Source: Dehalococcoidia bacterium (GTDB taxonomy: Bacteria > Chloroflexota > Dehalococcoidia > Dehalococcoidales > UBA3254). From it: a stretch of DNA of 41,016 nt. How positions within the stretch are numbered: position 1 is the stretch's first letter; each line of letters starts with the position of its first letter. The notes under the pieces were generated by a model, which ran no database searches, was not told where the DNA came from, and worked only from the letters and a program-made list of their open reading frames with translations. Shown here in pieces: positions 7,524-15,786 of this stretch. The position numbers were made by a program, and so were the translations under genes. Location: the NCBI GenBank assembly GCA_025361145.1, contig JANYAV010000013.1:1-41016 (forward strand). The letters are read 5' to 3'.

Positions 7524-8255
7524 TTAGCTAATCTCTGTCCGCCGTAGCTTGATGTCACCCCAGGCACCCATCTCCTCCCCTTTGATAATAACGATACCCC
7601 GGACACCGCTGATTACTTGGGCTTTGGTGATTCCGCTGGGGATATCTGCGGCAGTTATGATCAGATTGCCGATGTAGGTTGCTACCGCGTCTGACAGAAC
7701 GGCAGACTCGGCCAGTATCACCACTGCGTCCGCCTTACCAAAGCTTAAAGAATGTCCCACTGTCCCTGATGAAGTGCTGATCCCCAGGGGTGTGTCTTTG
7801 GCTTGAATTTCTATGCCTAACTTGCCGCTCAGGGGAGATTGTCCTGCATAGATACCGATTAGCCGATTTTTTGTGCTGCGCAGATAGATATCACCGCCGT
7901 TCTCAATAATCACATCTTGAGAAAATTCCGCCAGATCTTCACCGACAAAATAGGCGATCGCTCCCGCTACGGCAGCCATAGGGCCGACGGAGGCTTGTTC
8001 GCCGGCTTTGCACATAGCTTTGACAATCAGGGGAGCATCTTCCGGGCATGCCAGGGGTTCTAGTGTAGTCAGGAAAAGCGGATTAGCAGTTATGTATTTC
8101 TTGAGATGAGAACGGTATTTTTGAATAAGACGTTGGGCTTTTCCGGTCAAATTGGAAGCGGCGCTGATATAGCAGTCTGTTTCTTCGACAATGACGTTGA
8201 AGTTGACCAGGTCTTTATGTTTTACCCAATCCCTGTAGGCCCTGGGTTGATACAT
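7524..8255 (-). CDS. UPF0280 / COG2122 (ApbE-like fold) protein linked to homocysteine synthesis
   Basis: A 243-aa member of the UPF0280 family, related in fold to ApbE FAD:protein FMN transferases. Seen: Q-A-S-V-G-P-M-A-A-V-A-G-A-I-A near the middle, then I-I-E-N-G-G-D-I-Y, then G-I-S-T-S-S-G-T-V-G-H-S and D-A-V-A-T. Its methanogen counterpart (COG2122) helps homocysteine formation when sulfide is scarce, together with COG1900 and NIL-ferredoxin proteins; all three are present here in order. The frame stays open upstream, but the ATG at 8255 shares its A with the stop of the ferredoxin gene (TAATG), so it is the coupled start. Earlier starts would overlap the ferredoxin gene by about 60 bp. 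Confidence 0.85.
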   Translation of the reverse strand: MYQPRAYRDWVKHKDLVNFNVIVEETDCYISAASNLTGKAQRLIQKYRSHLKKYITANPLFLTTLEPLACPEDAPLIVKAMCKAGEQASVGPMAAVAGAIAYFVGEDLAEFSQDVIIENGGDIYLRSTKNRLIGIYAGQSPLSGKLGIEIQAKDTPLGISTSSGTVGHSLSFGKADAVVILAESAVLSDAVATYIGNLIITAADIPSGITKAQVISGVRGIVIIKGEEMGAWGDIKLRRTEIS

Positions 8256-8692
8256 TAAAAATGCAATTCCATAGCCCTGGGAGGACAGGCCTTGATGCAC
8301 AGCCCGCAGGCTACGCACTTTTTACTGTTAAAGCGCACTACCATGGTGCCGGGTTCGCTGGAGAAGGCCCCGGCGGGACAGACCGTAACGCAGGCCCCGC
8401 AGGAAGTGCAGCGGTCTTCATTACGGGTGACGTCCTGGCTCAAAGCCTGGATTTTGACTCCGCAGTTGAGCAGATATTGAACCCCCAGGTCGTAGCTGGC
8501 TTGCTCGCCCTTCAGCTCAACCACCATCAGGCCTTCGGCTTCAGGCGTGATCGAAGCCTTGAGGATGTTAAATTCCAGGTCATAATCTTTAATCAGTCTG
8601 AAAAGGATAGGTTCATCCACCCTTCTCTTGGGGAAATGCAGGACCACCTTCTTTGTTACCATTTTTTTTGTGGATTTTTCTTTTTCAGACAT
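8255..8692 (-). CDS. NIL-domain di-[4Fe-4S] ferredoxin, iron-sulfur partner of COG1900
   Basis: A 145-aa two-domain protein. Residues about 15-85 form a NIL (ACT-like) domain; the C-terminal half is a 2[4Fe-4S] ferredoxin with C95-C98-C101-C105 and C126-C129-C132-C136. In methanogens the same protein is the iron-sulfur subunit of L-aspartate semialdehyde sulfurtransferase and supplies electrons or sulfur handling for homocysteine synthesis. It sits 16 nt after the COG1900 gene and overlaps the next gene by one base. AAAGGAAA lies about 10 nt before the ATG. NIL domains also occur in methionine ABC transporters (MetN) as Met sensors, so Met feedback through this domain is possible but only inferred. 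Confidence 0.9.
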   Translation of the reverse strand: MSEKEKSTKKMVTKKVVLHFPKRRVDEPILFRLIKDYDLEFNILKASITPEAEGLMVVELKGEQASYDLGVQYLLNCGVKIQALSQDVTRNEDRCTSCGACVTVCPAGAFSSEPGTMVVRFNSKKCVACGLCIKACPPRAMELHF

Positions 8693-8708
8693 GGGTTATT
8701 AATTTCCT

Positions 8709-9926
8709 TTAATATTCCCCCGCCGGGCGTTCATTTAGCGGTTTGAAAGTCACCCCTGATTCCGGTCCGGGCAGCGCGGCAACAGGTTCAGAAAGCAGGA
8801 ATTCTCCTTTTCCAATCCAGTCTTTTAAGGTATTAGCGATCTCTAATGCTCGCGGATAGCTAGAAAGTGCGGCTGTAGGTATACTCTTCCCCTGGACTTT
8901 GATCTTGCCGGAACGCAGTTCAGCATAGCTTACCTCACCTAAAATATCCGGCTCGCGGTTGGGATAAGAACTGGAGTAATCTATCACCGGCGCGAAAATT
9001 TCAGCGTCTGTTATCGCGGTATACCGCAGGATGTCCTCATTCAAGATAGGAATAGGCACACCGATACCCACCGCCAGGCTGACTCCGTAACCCTGCATGC
9101 TGGTACCCACTAGATAGCGTGGGCTCATTTGTTTAAGATCCCCTATCACACAGAGCGTGGCAGCGCCGCCGCGGGGGGTACCATTCTCAGAGCGCGGAAC
9201 GCCCGGATTGAATTGAGTCCCGGGCCAGGCTACGTAACCCACGCCGCCTCCCAGGAAGATGCGGGTTCCCACGCCGATTGTTTTATAGCAGGGGTCCTTC
9301 ATCAGCGGGGAAAGCTGTCCGGCGCTTGAATAGCCCGCGCTGCCCAGCCTTGGTTTAAGGACCCCCATATAGGTGTATATTGTCTTATCTGAGGTATTAA
9401 CTGCCACATTATAGTTCTGGTAGGCGTTGCGCATGTTGAAAAGCACAGCCTCATTCAGATCTTTGATGTTGATCCAGGTTTCCAGTTTCTTGCGCGGATA
9501 GCAATCCGTACCATAGGCCGAAGCGATCAGGCGTACATCGTGTCCGGCCACCAGTTCTTCAATGACATGGCCACCGCCGTAATTAAAATCGCCGGGGTGG
9601 TTGTGGTTGCGGGGGTCGTCGTCAGGTAAAGCATTAGCTCCGATAAAAAGGTCGACAGCTGCGAAGGCCGCGTAAGCGGGGACATCATTCAGATAACTTC
9701 TACCGCCGCCCAACTTCATGCGCGGTTTAGTGTGACCGATGTTAAAATAGGCTCCGGAAGAACACATCGGGCCGAAAGTGCCGGTAGTCACCACGTCTAC
9801 CATCTCCGCGGCTTTCTTGATGCCTTCCTGTTTGGCGATCTCGATGATTTCCGCGGCAGTGACTACTACAGCCTTGCCCTGCTTAATCTTTTGATTGATT
9901 TCGCTAATTGTTTTTGTCATATTCAT
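8709..9926 (-). CDS. L-aspartate semialdehyde sulfurtransferase-type protein (COG1900 / DUF39)
   Basis: A 405-aa DUF39 protein. Methanogen homologues make homocysteine directly from aspartate semialdehyde and sulfide through a protein-bound persulfide, bypassing homoserine activation. Conserved-looking cysteines are C55 (G-P-M-C-S-S-G) and C142 (Y-G-T-D-C-Y-P-R); Gly-rich runs K-L-G-G-G-R and F-L-G-G-G-V-G-Y are typical of the family. There is no C-terminal CBS pair, unlike some archaeal versions; the ferredoxin is a separate gene immediately downstream. The start could be the ATG at 9926, 4 nt after a TATTAT box (leaderless), or the second ATG at 9920, which has AGGA upstream. It heads the operon COG1900 / NIL-Fd / UPF0280. 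Confidence 0.88.
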   Translation of the reverse strand: MNMTKTISEINQKIKQGKAVVVTAAEIIEIAKQEGIKKAAEMVDVVTTGTFGPMCSSGAYFNIGHTKPRMKLGGGRSYLNDVPAYAAFAAVDLFIGANALPDDDPRNHNHPGDFNYGGGHVIEELVAGHDVRLIASAYGTDCYPRKKLETWINIKDLNEAVLFNMRNAYQNYNVAVNTSDKTIYTYMGVLKPRLGSAGYSSAGQLSPLMKDPCYKTIGVGTRIFLGGGVGYVAWPGTQFNPGVPRSENGTPRGGAATLCVIGDLKQMSPRYLVGTSMQGYGVSLAVGIGVPIPILNEDILRYTAITDAEIFAPVIDYSSSYPNREPDILGEVSYAELRSGKIKVQGKSIPTAALSSYPRALEIANTLKDWIGKGEFLLSEPVAALPGPESGVTFKPLNERPAGEY

Positions 9927-9930
9927 CCTG

Positions 9931-9960
9931 ATAATAGTCTGAAAATGAAGACCTTGTCAA
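9931..9960 (-). promoter_or_regulatory. Promoter of the homocysteine operon
   Basis: On the minus strand, TTGACA (9960-9955) and TATTAT (9936-9931) are separated by 18 nt. The expected start point falls on or next to the first ATG (9926), so the mRNA should be leaderless or nearly so. No riboswitch could fit between promoter and gene. Confidence 0.55.
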
Positions 9961-10039
9961 TAAAAAAGAAGGGGAAAATAAGAATGTAAAAATATTGAAA
10001 ATATCTAGAATGGTTGAAGCCTGCATAGCCGGCCTGCGG

Positions 10040-10068
10040 TTGAAGGGAAAGGCATAATACGATATAAT
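10040..10068 (+). promoter_or_regulatory. Promoter of aspS
   Basis: TTGAAG (10040-10045) and TATAAT (10063-10068) with a 17-nt spacer. The start point is near 10075, giving a 30-nt leader with AGGAG at 10093-10097. No T-box-like structure can fit in this leader. Confidence 0.62.
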
Positions 10069-10104
10069 TTTATAGATTATGGTAATTTTTTCAGGAGAAT
10101 GTTT

Positions 10105-11919
10105 TTGCTTAAAACCATTAATTGTGCTGAATTAAATAAGAAAGATATCGGCAAGACAGTTAAACTGGCCGGCTGGGTAGATCGCCGGCGAGACCATGGT
10201 CAATTGATTTTTATCGATCTTCGAGATCGATCCGGAGTCATACAGGTCGTCTTCAATCCCGAAACTTCTAAAACGGCCCATGAAATTGCCTCTCAATTAC
10301 GCAGTGAATTTGTCGTGCAGATTAGCGGTGCAGTATCTGCCCGTCCAGGCGGCACAGAGAACCCCAAAATGCCTACTGGCGATGTAGAAGTGGTTGTAGA
10401 GAATGCTGTTATTCTCAATACCTCTAAGACTCCGCCCTTTTATATCAACGAAGATATTGATGTTAACGAGAACGTGCGCTTGAAATACCGTTATCTGGAT
10501 CTACGTCGCGACCGCATGAAGGCCAATATCATGATGCGCCACGAAGTGGTTCGTTATATGCGAGAGTTCCTTTATGCCAAAGATTTTCTGGATATCGAGA
10601 CGCCTATCTTGATGAAAAGCACGCCGGAAGGCGCTCGCGATTATCTGGTTCCTAGCCGCCTGTATCCCGGCAAGTTTTATGCTTTGCCTCAGTCTCCTCA
10701 GCAGTTCAAGCAGCTGTTAATGGTTGCAGGACTGGAAAAATACTTTCAGATCGCTAAGTGTTTCCGTGATGAGGACTCCCGCAAGGACAGGCAGCCTGAG
10801 TTCACTCAGTTAGATATTGAAATGAGCTTCGTCGAGGAAGAAGATATTCTCAATCTGCTGGAAGAACTATTTTCCGGGATGATGGCCAAGTTAAAACCTG
10901 AATTAAAGATCAATAAACCATTCCTGCGTTTGTCTTATGCTGACGCTATGGAAAAATATGGTTCGGATAAACCGGACTTGCGCTTTGGCTTAGAGATAGG
11001 CGATATTTCGGATATCGCAGCGACAACCGAATTTGGAGTATTTAAAAACGTAGTTACCGCAGGCGGTAAGGTTAAAGGAATCGTGGCTCCCGGCTGTGCT
11101 GGCTATGGCCGAGGTCAATTGGATGAGCTTAACGCGGTAGCCCAGGGCTTTGGAGCACAAGGCCTGCTCACTATTTCTCTGGGTAACGGTCCTGGTGATC
11201 TATCAGAGCTCACCATGGAAATGGTGAAGTCACGTGCGTCCAAATTCATCACCTTAGATCAGGTCAAGGCTCTGGCTGGCAGATTGGGCGCGAAGATGGG
11301 CGATCTGCTCATGATCGTTGCCGGCAAGTCTGAGATGACGATTGCTGTTCTGGGTGAAATGCGTAAGGAAATGGCACGCCGTTTAAATTTAATCAATGAA
11401 ACAGAACTTAAATTCGCCTTTATTGTAGACTTCCCTTTGCTCAATTGGAACCAGGAAGAGAAGCGCTGGGAAGCCATGCATCATCCTTTTACTCAGGCCA
11501 AAGAAATCGATATGCCTTTATTGGATACCGCGCCGGAGAAAGTACATGGCCGTCATTACGATTTGGTCTGCAATGGCTTTGAACTGGGCGGTGGCAGCAT
11601 CAGAATTCATAACGCTGATTTACAGAGAAAAATCTTCCGTATTTTCGGTCATTCCGAAGAGAAGATCAACCATTTGTTCGGGCACTTGCTGGAAGCCTTT
11701 GAATACGGTGCTCCTCCACACGGTGGAGTGGCTGTAGGAATCGACCGCTTTGTCATGATCATTCAGGGCGGCGAAACAATTAGAGATGTTATTGCTTTCC
11801 CCAAGAACCAGAGCGCTTATGATATGATGTTTGATGCTCCGGCTGACGTCAGCGAAAAACAAATCGATGAACTTCACATAAAATTGAAAATGGAAGATAT
11901 GGAAAACTCTAAGTCCTGA
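10105..11919 (+). CDS. aspS: Aspartyl-tRNA synthetase, bacterial type
   Basis: Class II synthetase charging tRNA-Asp (or Asp/Asn). The protein has the bacterial order: N-terminal OB-fold anticodon domain (G-W-V-D-R-R-R-D-H-G and I-F-I-D-L-R-D near 25-50), class II core with motif 2 F-R-D-E-D-S-R-K-D-R-Q-P-E-F-T-Q-L-D-I-E, the inserted GAD domain in the middle, and motif 3 G-x-A-V-G-I-D-R-F near the end. An ATG at 10099 is in frame but only 1 nt after AGGAG; the TTG at 10105 lies 7 nt after it and gives the family-typical start M-L-K-T, so TTG is preferred (604 aa). It is followed 96 nt later by tig. Confidence 0.96.
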   Translation: MLKTINCAELNKKDIGKTVKLAGWVDRRRDHGQLIFIDLRDRSGVIQVVFNPETSKTAHEIASQLRSEFVVQISGAVSARPGGTENPKMPTGDVEVVVENAVILNTSKTPPFYINEDIDVNENVRLKYRYLDLRRDRMKANIMMRHEVVRYMREFLYAKDFLDIETPILMKSTPEGARDYLVPSRLYPGKFYALPQSPQQFKQLLMVAGLEKYFQIAKCFRDEDSRKDRQPEFTQLDIEMSFVEEEDILNLLEELFSGMMAKLKPELKINKPFLRLSYADAMEKYGSDKPDLRFGLEIGDISDIAATTEFGVFKNVVTAGGKVKGIVAPGCAGYGRGQLDELNAVAQGFGAQGLLTISLGNGPGDLSELTMEMVKSRASKFITLDQVKALAGRLGAKMGDLLMIVAGKSEMTIAVLGEMRKEMARRLNLINETELKFAFIVDFPLLNWNQEEKRWEAMHHPFTQAKEIDMPLLDTAPEKVHGRHYDLVCNGFELGGGSIRIHNADLQRKIFRIFGHSEEKINHLFGHLLEAFEYGAPPHGGVAVGIDRFVMIIQGGETIRDVIAFPKNQSAYDMMFDAPADVSEKQIDELHIKLKMEDMENSKS

Positions 11920-11970
11920 TTATTTTAAACAATATCAAGAAACAAAATTGAGGCTACTTAACTCCAACAA

Positions 11971-12000
11971 ATTTTGAATTTTGAACTTTGAATTTGAACT
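11971..12000. repeat. Short TTTGAA tandem-like repeat between aspS and tig
   Basis: Degenerate iterations of TTTGAATTTTGAACTTTGAA fill the 3' half of the aspS-tig gap and run up to the tig ribosome binding site. They resemble the AT-rich intergenic repeats elsewhere in the window but use a different unit (TTTGAA rather than ATTAC). Confidence 0.45.
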
Positions 12001-12015
12001 ATTATTGGAGGAACC

Positions 12016-13347
12016 GTGAAAGTAACTGTTGACAAAATTGAGAATCGCCAGGCCTACCTGACCATTGAGATGGAACAGGCAGAGGTTGACGAAGGTTTAA
12101 AGCAAGCCTATTCTCACCTGGTGCAAAAATATAACATCCCTGGCTTTCGTAAGGGCAAAGCTCCCCGGCCTATTCTGGAGCAATACCTTGGAAAACAAGC
12201 CTTTATGGAGGAAGCCGTAGAACATATGGCGCCGGATGCCTTTGAAAAAGCTTGTAAAGAAAAAGACATTCATGCTATTGCTCGGCCGCATATTGAGCTG
12301 GGAAAAATGGAACCGGTTATTTATAAAATGACTGTTCCTCTGGAGCCGGTGGTTAAGCTGGGAGATTATAAATCTGTTAGGGTGGCTATGGAACCTATCG
12401 AAATCAAGGATGAAGATGTCGAGAAGACCATCGAGCAAATCCGCAAGCAGCACGCTGTCTTTGATTCTATAGACAGGCAAGTCAATTCTCACGATATGCT
12501 GCTACTGGATATTGACAGTCATATAGGTGAACAGCAATACATCAACCAGAAAGATGCTGAATATGAAGTTGAGAAGGGTTCGGAATTCCCTATGAAGGGC
12601 TTCGCTGAGGAGCTGATTGGCTTGAAAAAGGGCGAAACCAAGGAATTCAAGCTGAGTTTTCCTGCGGATTACGGTCGGGCTGAATTAGCTGGCAAGGAAG
12701 CGGCTTTTAAAGTTACCGTCAAAGATGTTAAAGAGCAGAAATTGCCTGAATTAAATGACGAACTAGCCGTTAAAGTCAATCCTGAATTCAAGACTGTGGC
12801 TGATATGAGGGCTAAAGTAACCGAGAGCCTTAAAAATAATGGCGAGAACATTGCTAAAAAGAACTACCAGCAGAAAGTGATTGACGAGGTTGTGAAGATT
12901 TCTGAGGTTGAATATCCTGTTATAATGGAAGAAGAGGAAATCGATAATCTGGTTGGTCAGCAGATGCAGCGCTGGCAGATGGATGAAAAAGGCTTGGATG
13001 AATATTTGGCCAGTATCAAAAAGACTGCTGCCGAGTTACGCGAGGAATTCCGGCCGTTAGCTATCCGCAGTGTTAAACAGTCCTTGGTAATGACTGAAGT
13101 AGCGCGCGGTGAGGATGTTAAAGTTGAGAAGGAAGATATTCAAACTGAAATAGAAAGCATGACCAAAGACCTTCCCAGCGACCGTAAGCAACAATTGTTA
13201 GGACTTTTAACTGTTCCTCAAAACCAGATGAATGTAGCTTCTTCGGTCGCTACGCGCAAGACACTTGAAAAATTATTAGAGATAGCCCAATCTCCGACTG
13301 AGACCAATGTGAAAACCGATGCTGAGGCTAAAAAAGCCCAGGCATAA
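12016..13347 (+). CDS. tig: Trigger factor, ribosome-associated chaperone and peptidyl-prolyl isomerase
   Basis: Binds near the ribosomal exit tunnel and folds nascent chains. It is 443 aa, the family's normal length. The N-terminal domain has the ribosome-docking signature G-F-R-K-G-K-A-P near 42-49; the FKBP-type PPIase domain spans about 150-245, with the F-P-M-K-G-F-A-E-E-L-I-G core; the rest is the helical arm domain, ending in an Ala/Lys/Thr-rich tail. The start is a GTG directly after GGAGGA (12007-12012). clpP follows after 14 nt, the standard tig-clpP pairing of chaperone and protease. Confidence 0.95.
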   Translation: MKVTVDKIENRQAYLTIEMEQAEVDEGLKQAYSHLVQKYNIPGFRKGKAPRPILEQYLGKQAFMEEAVEHMAPDAFEKACKEKDIHAIARPHIELGKMEPVIYKMTVPLEPVVKLGDYKSVRVAMEPIEIKDEDVEKTIEQIRKQHAVFDSIDRQVNSHDMLLLDIDSHIGEQQYINQKDAEYEVEKGSEFPMKGFAEELIGLKKGETKEFKLSFPADYGRAELAGKEAAFKVTVKDVKEQKLPELNDELAVKVNPEFKTVADMRAKVTESLKNNGENIAKKNYQQKVIDEVVKISEVEYPVIMEEEEIDNLVGQQMQRWQMDEKGLDEYLASIKKTAAELREEFRPLAIRSVKQSLVMTEVARGEDVKVEKEDIQTEIESMTKDLPSDRKQQLLGLLTVPQNQMNVASSVATRKTLEKLLEIAQSPTETNVKTDAEAKKAQA

Positions 13348-13361
13348 CTTAGGAGGCAATA

Positions 13362-13967
13362 ATGGATATTCAGAATGTCATTCCAATGGTAGTTGAATCC
13401 GGTAGTAAAGGGGAGCGTGCTTTTGATATTTACTCCCTCCTGTTAAGGGAACGCATCGTTATGCTGAACATGCCCATCAACGATCAGGTGGCGAATGTGG
13501 TGATTTCCCAGCTTTTGTATCTGGACAGGGAAGATCCGGATAAGGACATCAGTTTATATATTCACTCCCCCGGCGGCGTAGTTACAGCCGGTTTGGCTAT
13601 CTATGATACCATGCAGTTGATCCGCCCCGATGTTTCAACTATCTGTTTGGGTATTGCGGCCAGCATGGCGACTATTCTGCTGACCTCAGGCGCTAAGGGC
13701 AAGAGATACGCTCTGCCTCATTCCACCATCCATATGCACCAGGTTTTGGGTGGAGCCCAGGGTCAGGCTGCGGATGTCGTTATCGCGGCCAAAGAAATCA
13801 TGAGACTGGACGGTATTATTCGCACTATCATGATGAAACACACCGGACAGACTGCGGAAAAATTGCTGCATGATATGGATCGTGATTTCTATCTGGATCC
13901 TGTTCAGGCTATAGAATATGGTTTGATTGATCAGGTTCTCGAGAAACAGCAGCTCAGTAAAAAATAA
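13362..13967 (+). CDS. clpP: ATP-dependent Clp protease proteolytic subunit
   Basis: Serine protease that forms the tetradecameric Clp chamber with ClpX or ClpA/C ATPases. It is 201 aa with the full catalytic triad at family spacing: Ser101 (G-I-A-A-S-M-A), His126 (S-T-I-H-M-H-Q) and Asp175 (M-D-R-D-F). Strong AGGAGG precedes the ATG, and the gene is cotranscribed with tig. It ends before a bidirectional terminator. clpX is not downstream; the convergent PHP-pepP-xer-topA-dprA operon is. Confidence 0.96.
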   Translation: MDIQNVIPMVVESGSKGERAFDIYSLLLRERIVMLNMPINDQVANVVISQLLYLDREDPDKDISLYIHSPGGVVTAGLAIYDTMQLIRPDVSTICLGIAASMATILLTSGAKGKRYALPHSTIHMHQVLGGAQGQAADVVIAAKEIMRLDGIIRTIMMKHTGQTAEKLLHDMDRDFYLDPVQAIEYGLIDQVLEKQQLSKK

Positions 13968-13990
13968 ATTCTTGTGAAATAGATAATCAA

Positions 13991-14024
13991 ACGGGGGGCG
14001 AGTTAAAATCGTCCCCCGTTTTTT
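13991..14024. terminator. Bidirectional intrinsic terminator between clpP and the PHP gene
   Basis: An 11-bp stem (ACGGGGGGCGA paired with TCGTCCCCCGT, one G-T pair) with a 7-nt loop is followed by six T's on the plus strand. On the minus strand the same hairpin is followed by TTTGATT, so it can also serve the convergent PHP-ended operon. Confidence 0.85.
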
Positions 14025-14041
14025 CTTATTCCCTCAGCAAA

Positions 14042-14695
14042 TTATTTCGTCCAGGTGTTTTTCTTAAAACGAGCCGCCAGACTGCTTAAGCGGACTAAAG
14101 GGCTGGTGTGGTGAGCGGTGATCTTGCCCTTTCTCAAAGCCTGTAAAAAACCCTCTTTGTCTTTAAACTCGGGCATTTCTATATAAGTATTGCCGATTTC
14201 ATAAGCTGAATGAGAGTCACTGCCAGCGCAGCCCGGCAAACCATGCTCCTGGGCGAATTTGGCGGCCAGGACAGAGGAATTCTTTAAGGGGTTGCGCGCG
14301 TTAAAGACCTCTACGACATCGATCTCCGGCGCGATGCTGTCCATGACCTCGCTGTTCAGCGAGTCGGGCCTGACTTTATCAAAGGGATGTTGAGCGCACA
14401 ACAGCCCGCCTTGCTCTTTGATCAGGCGGATGCTTTCTTCCATAGAGAGACCGCTTGGGACCTGACGAGTAAGAAACATCCCCATGATCTCCCCAGTGGT
14501 TGTAAGAATTTCTTCAGCAATGATGACTTTGAAAGGCGCCAGTGTTTGCATCTTAACCGCCCCTTCGATCGTGCCATGATCTGCTAGGGCGATACAATTC
14601 AAACCTTTTATTTGACAGGTTTTAATGATATCTTCAAGGGGAGTGGTGCAGTCCATAGAAAAGCAAGAGTGGATATGGAAGTCGGCTTTAAACAA
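14042..14695 (-). CDS. PHP-domain metal-dependent phosphoesterase
   Basis: A 217-aa PHP-superfamily hydrolase. Metal-binding motifs: D-F-H-I-H-S at 5-10, A-D-H-G at 38-41, A-Q-H-P near 100-103 and G-S-D-S-H near the C-terminal third. The family includes histidinol-phosphatase-like and 3',5'-nucleoside bisphosphate phosphatases as well as DNA-polymerase-linked PHP domains; this stand-alone form cannot be assigned a substrate from sequence. It is the last gene of the leftward dprA-topA-xer-pepP operon, 20 nt after the peptidase gene, and is followed by the shared terminator. Confidence 0.87.
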   Translation of the reverse strand: MFKADFHIHSCFSMDCTTPLEDIIKTCQIKGLNCIALADHGTIEGAVKMQTLAPFKVIIAEEILTTTGEIMGMFLTRQVPSGLSMEESIRLIKEQGGLLCAQHPFDKVRPDSLNSEVMDSIAPEIDVVEVFNARNPLKNSSVLAAKFAQEHGLPGCAGSDSHSAYEIGNTYIEMPEFKDKEGFLQALRKGKITAHHTSPLVRLSSLAARFKKNTWTK

Positions 14696-14715
14696 AAGAT
14701 TCTCCCTGTGTTGTA

Positions 14716-15786
14716 TTATTTCCTGGCCGAGGAAATTACTCTTATTTTACCATTTTCAATGACAATGTCATCTTCAATGCGCACGCCGCCCCAGTCGCTG
14801 ATATAAATACCGGGTTCAATAGTGAACACCATACCTTCACTCAGAATATCGTTAGAATTCAGACTGACTCGGGGATTTTCATGAGTAACCAGCCCAATAC
14901 CGTGCCCCAATCCGTGGCCGAATGAATCCGCATAACCGGCCTCAGAAATCACCCTACGGGCCAAAGCATCCGCTTCAGCTCCGGTCATCCCGGGTTGGAG
15001 GTTCTCGATAGCCATCATCTGGGCTTTCAAGACGATATCATAAATCTTTTTAAAAGTATCGTTCGGCTGGCCGAGACAGAAGGTACGGCTAAGGTCGCTA
15101 CCGTAAAAGTTACAACGGGCGCCTAGATCAACCAAAATGGGTTCTCCGGCCTTAATAGGGCGGTCGGAAGGCCGGGCGTGGGGCAGAGCGCTGTTGGGTC
15201 CGGCGGCCACAATTAACTCAAAGGGCAAAGACTGGCTGCCGTGCTCTCGCAGGTATTTCTCAATCTCCCAGGCCACCTGCAATTCGGTAAGCCCGGGTGC
15301 CAGAAACTTTGCAATATGGGCCAGTACGGCATCAGTAAGATGGGCGGCCTTTTCAATGGCTCCGATCTCTTCCTCGTCTTTGACTGCCCTCAAATTCTCC
15401 ACCAAACCATTTACCGGCACCAGAATAGGACCACTAGGCAGGGTCTTGAGATTAGTGTTCAATTGCTCAAAAAACGCCACCGTCGCGAAACCGCTCTCAA
15501 ATCCCAGCGATTTGATATGGTGGTCTTTAAATAGGGCGGGTAGCCATTCCGCCATCTTGCCGGAGATACGGAAAAGAGCATATTCTGGCGATTGCCTTTG
15601 AGCCTGTTCGACATAACGGAAATCGGTAACTATGACCGCCTGGTCTGCAGTTATCAATAGGTGACCTTCTAGTCCCTCGCAACCAGAAAGATAATACAAA
15701 TTTTCTGGTTGAGAAATCAGAATAGCGTCTATTTGGTGATCTGAAAATTGCCGGCGAAGTTGGTTTATTCTATCTTGAATCTGCAT
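14716..15786 (-). CDS. Xaa-Pro peptidase, M24B family
   Basis: Cytoplasmic metallopeptidase (PepP/PepQ group) that removes residues next to proline. It is 356 aa: an N-terminal creatinase-like domain (1-130) and the pita-bread catalytic domain. All five metal ligands are visible: Asp220, Asp231, His295 (G-H-G-L-G-H-G-I-G), Glu324 (F-T-I-E-P-G) and Glu338 (R-I-E-D-D). The ATG at 15786 shares one base with the stop of the xer gene (TAATG), so the two are translationally coupled. Whether it acts on dipeptides (prolidase) or peptide N-termini (aminopeptidase P) cannot be told from the sequence. Confidence 0.92.
   Translation of the reverse strand: MQIQDRINQLRRQFSDHQIDAILISQPENLYYLSGCEGLEGHLLITADQAVIVTDFRYVEQAQRQSPEYALFRISGKMAEWLPALFKDHHIKSLGFESGFATVAFFEQLNTNLKTLPSGPILVPVNGLVENLRAVKDEEEIGAIEKAAHLTDAVLAHIAKFLAPGLTELQVAWEIEKYLREHGSQSLPFELIVAAGPNSALPHARPSDRPIKAGEPILVDLGARCNFYGSDLSRTFCLGQPNDTFKKIYDIVLKAQMMAIENLQPGMTGAEADALARRVISEAGYADSFGHGLGHGIGLVTHENPRVSLNSNDILSEGMVFTIEPGIYISDWGGVRIEDDIVIENGKIRVISSARK

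Noticed and set aside
8261-8746. 161-aa ORF antisense to the NIL-ferredoxin gene
   Set aside because: The opposite strand encodes a protein with two complete [4Fe-4S] motifs; the antisense frame shows no domain.
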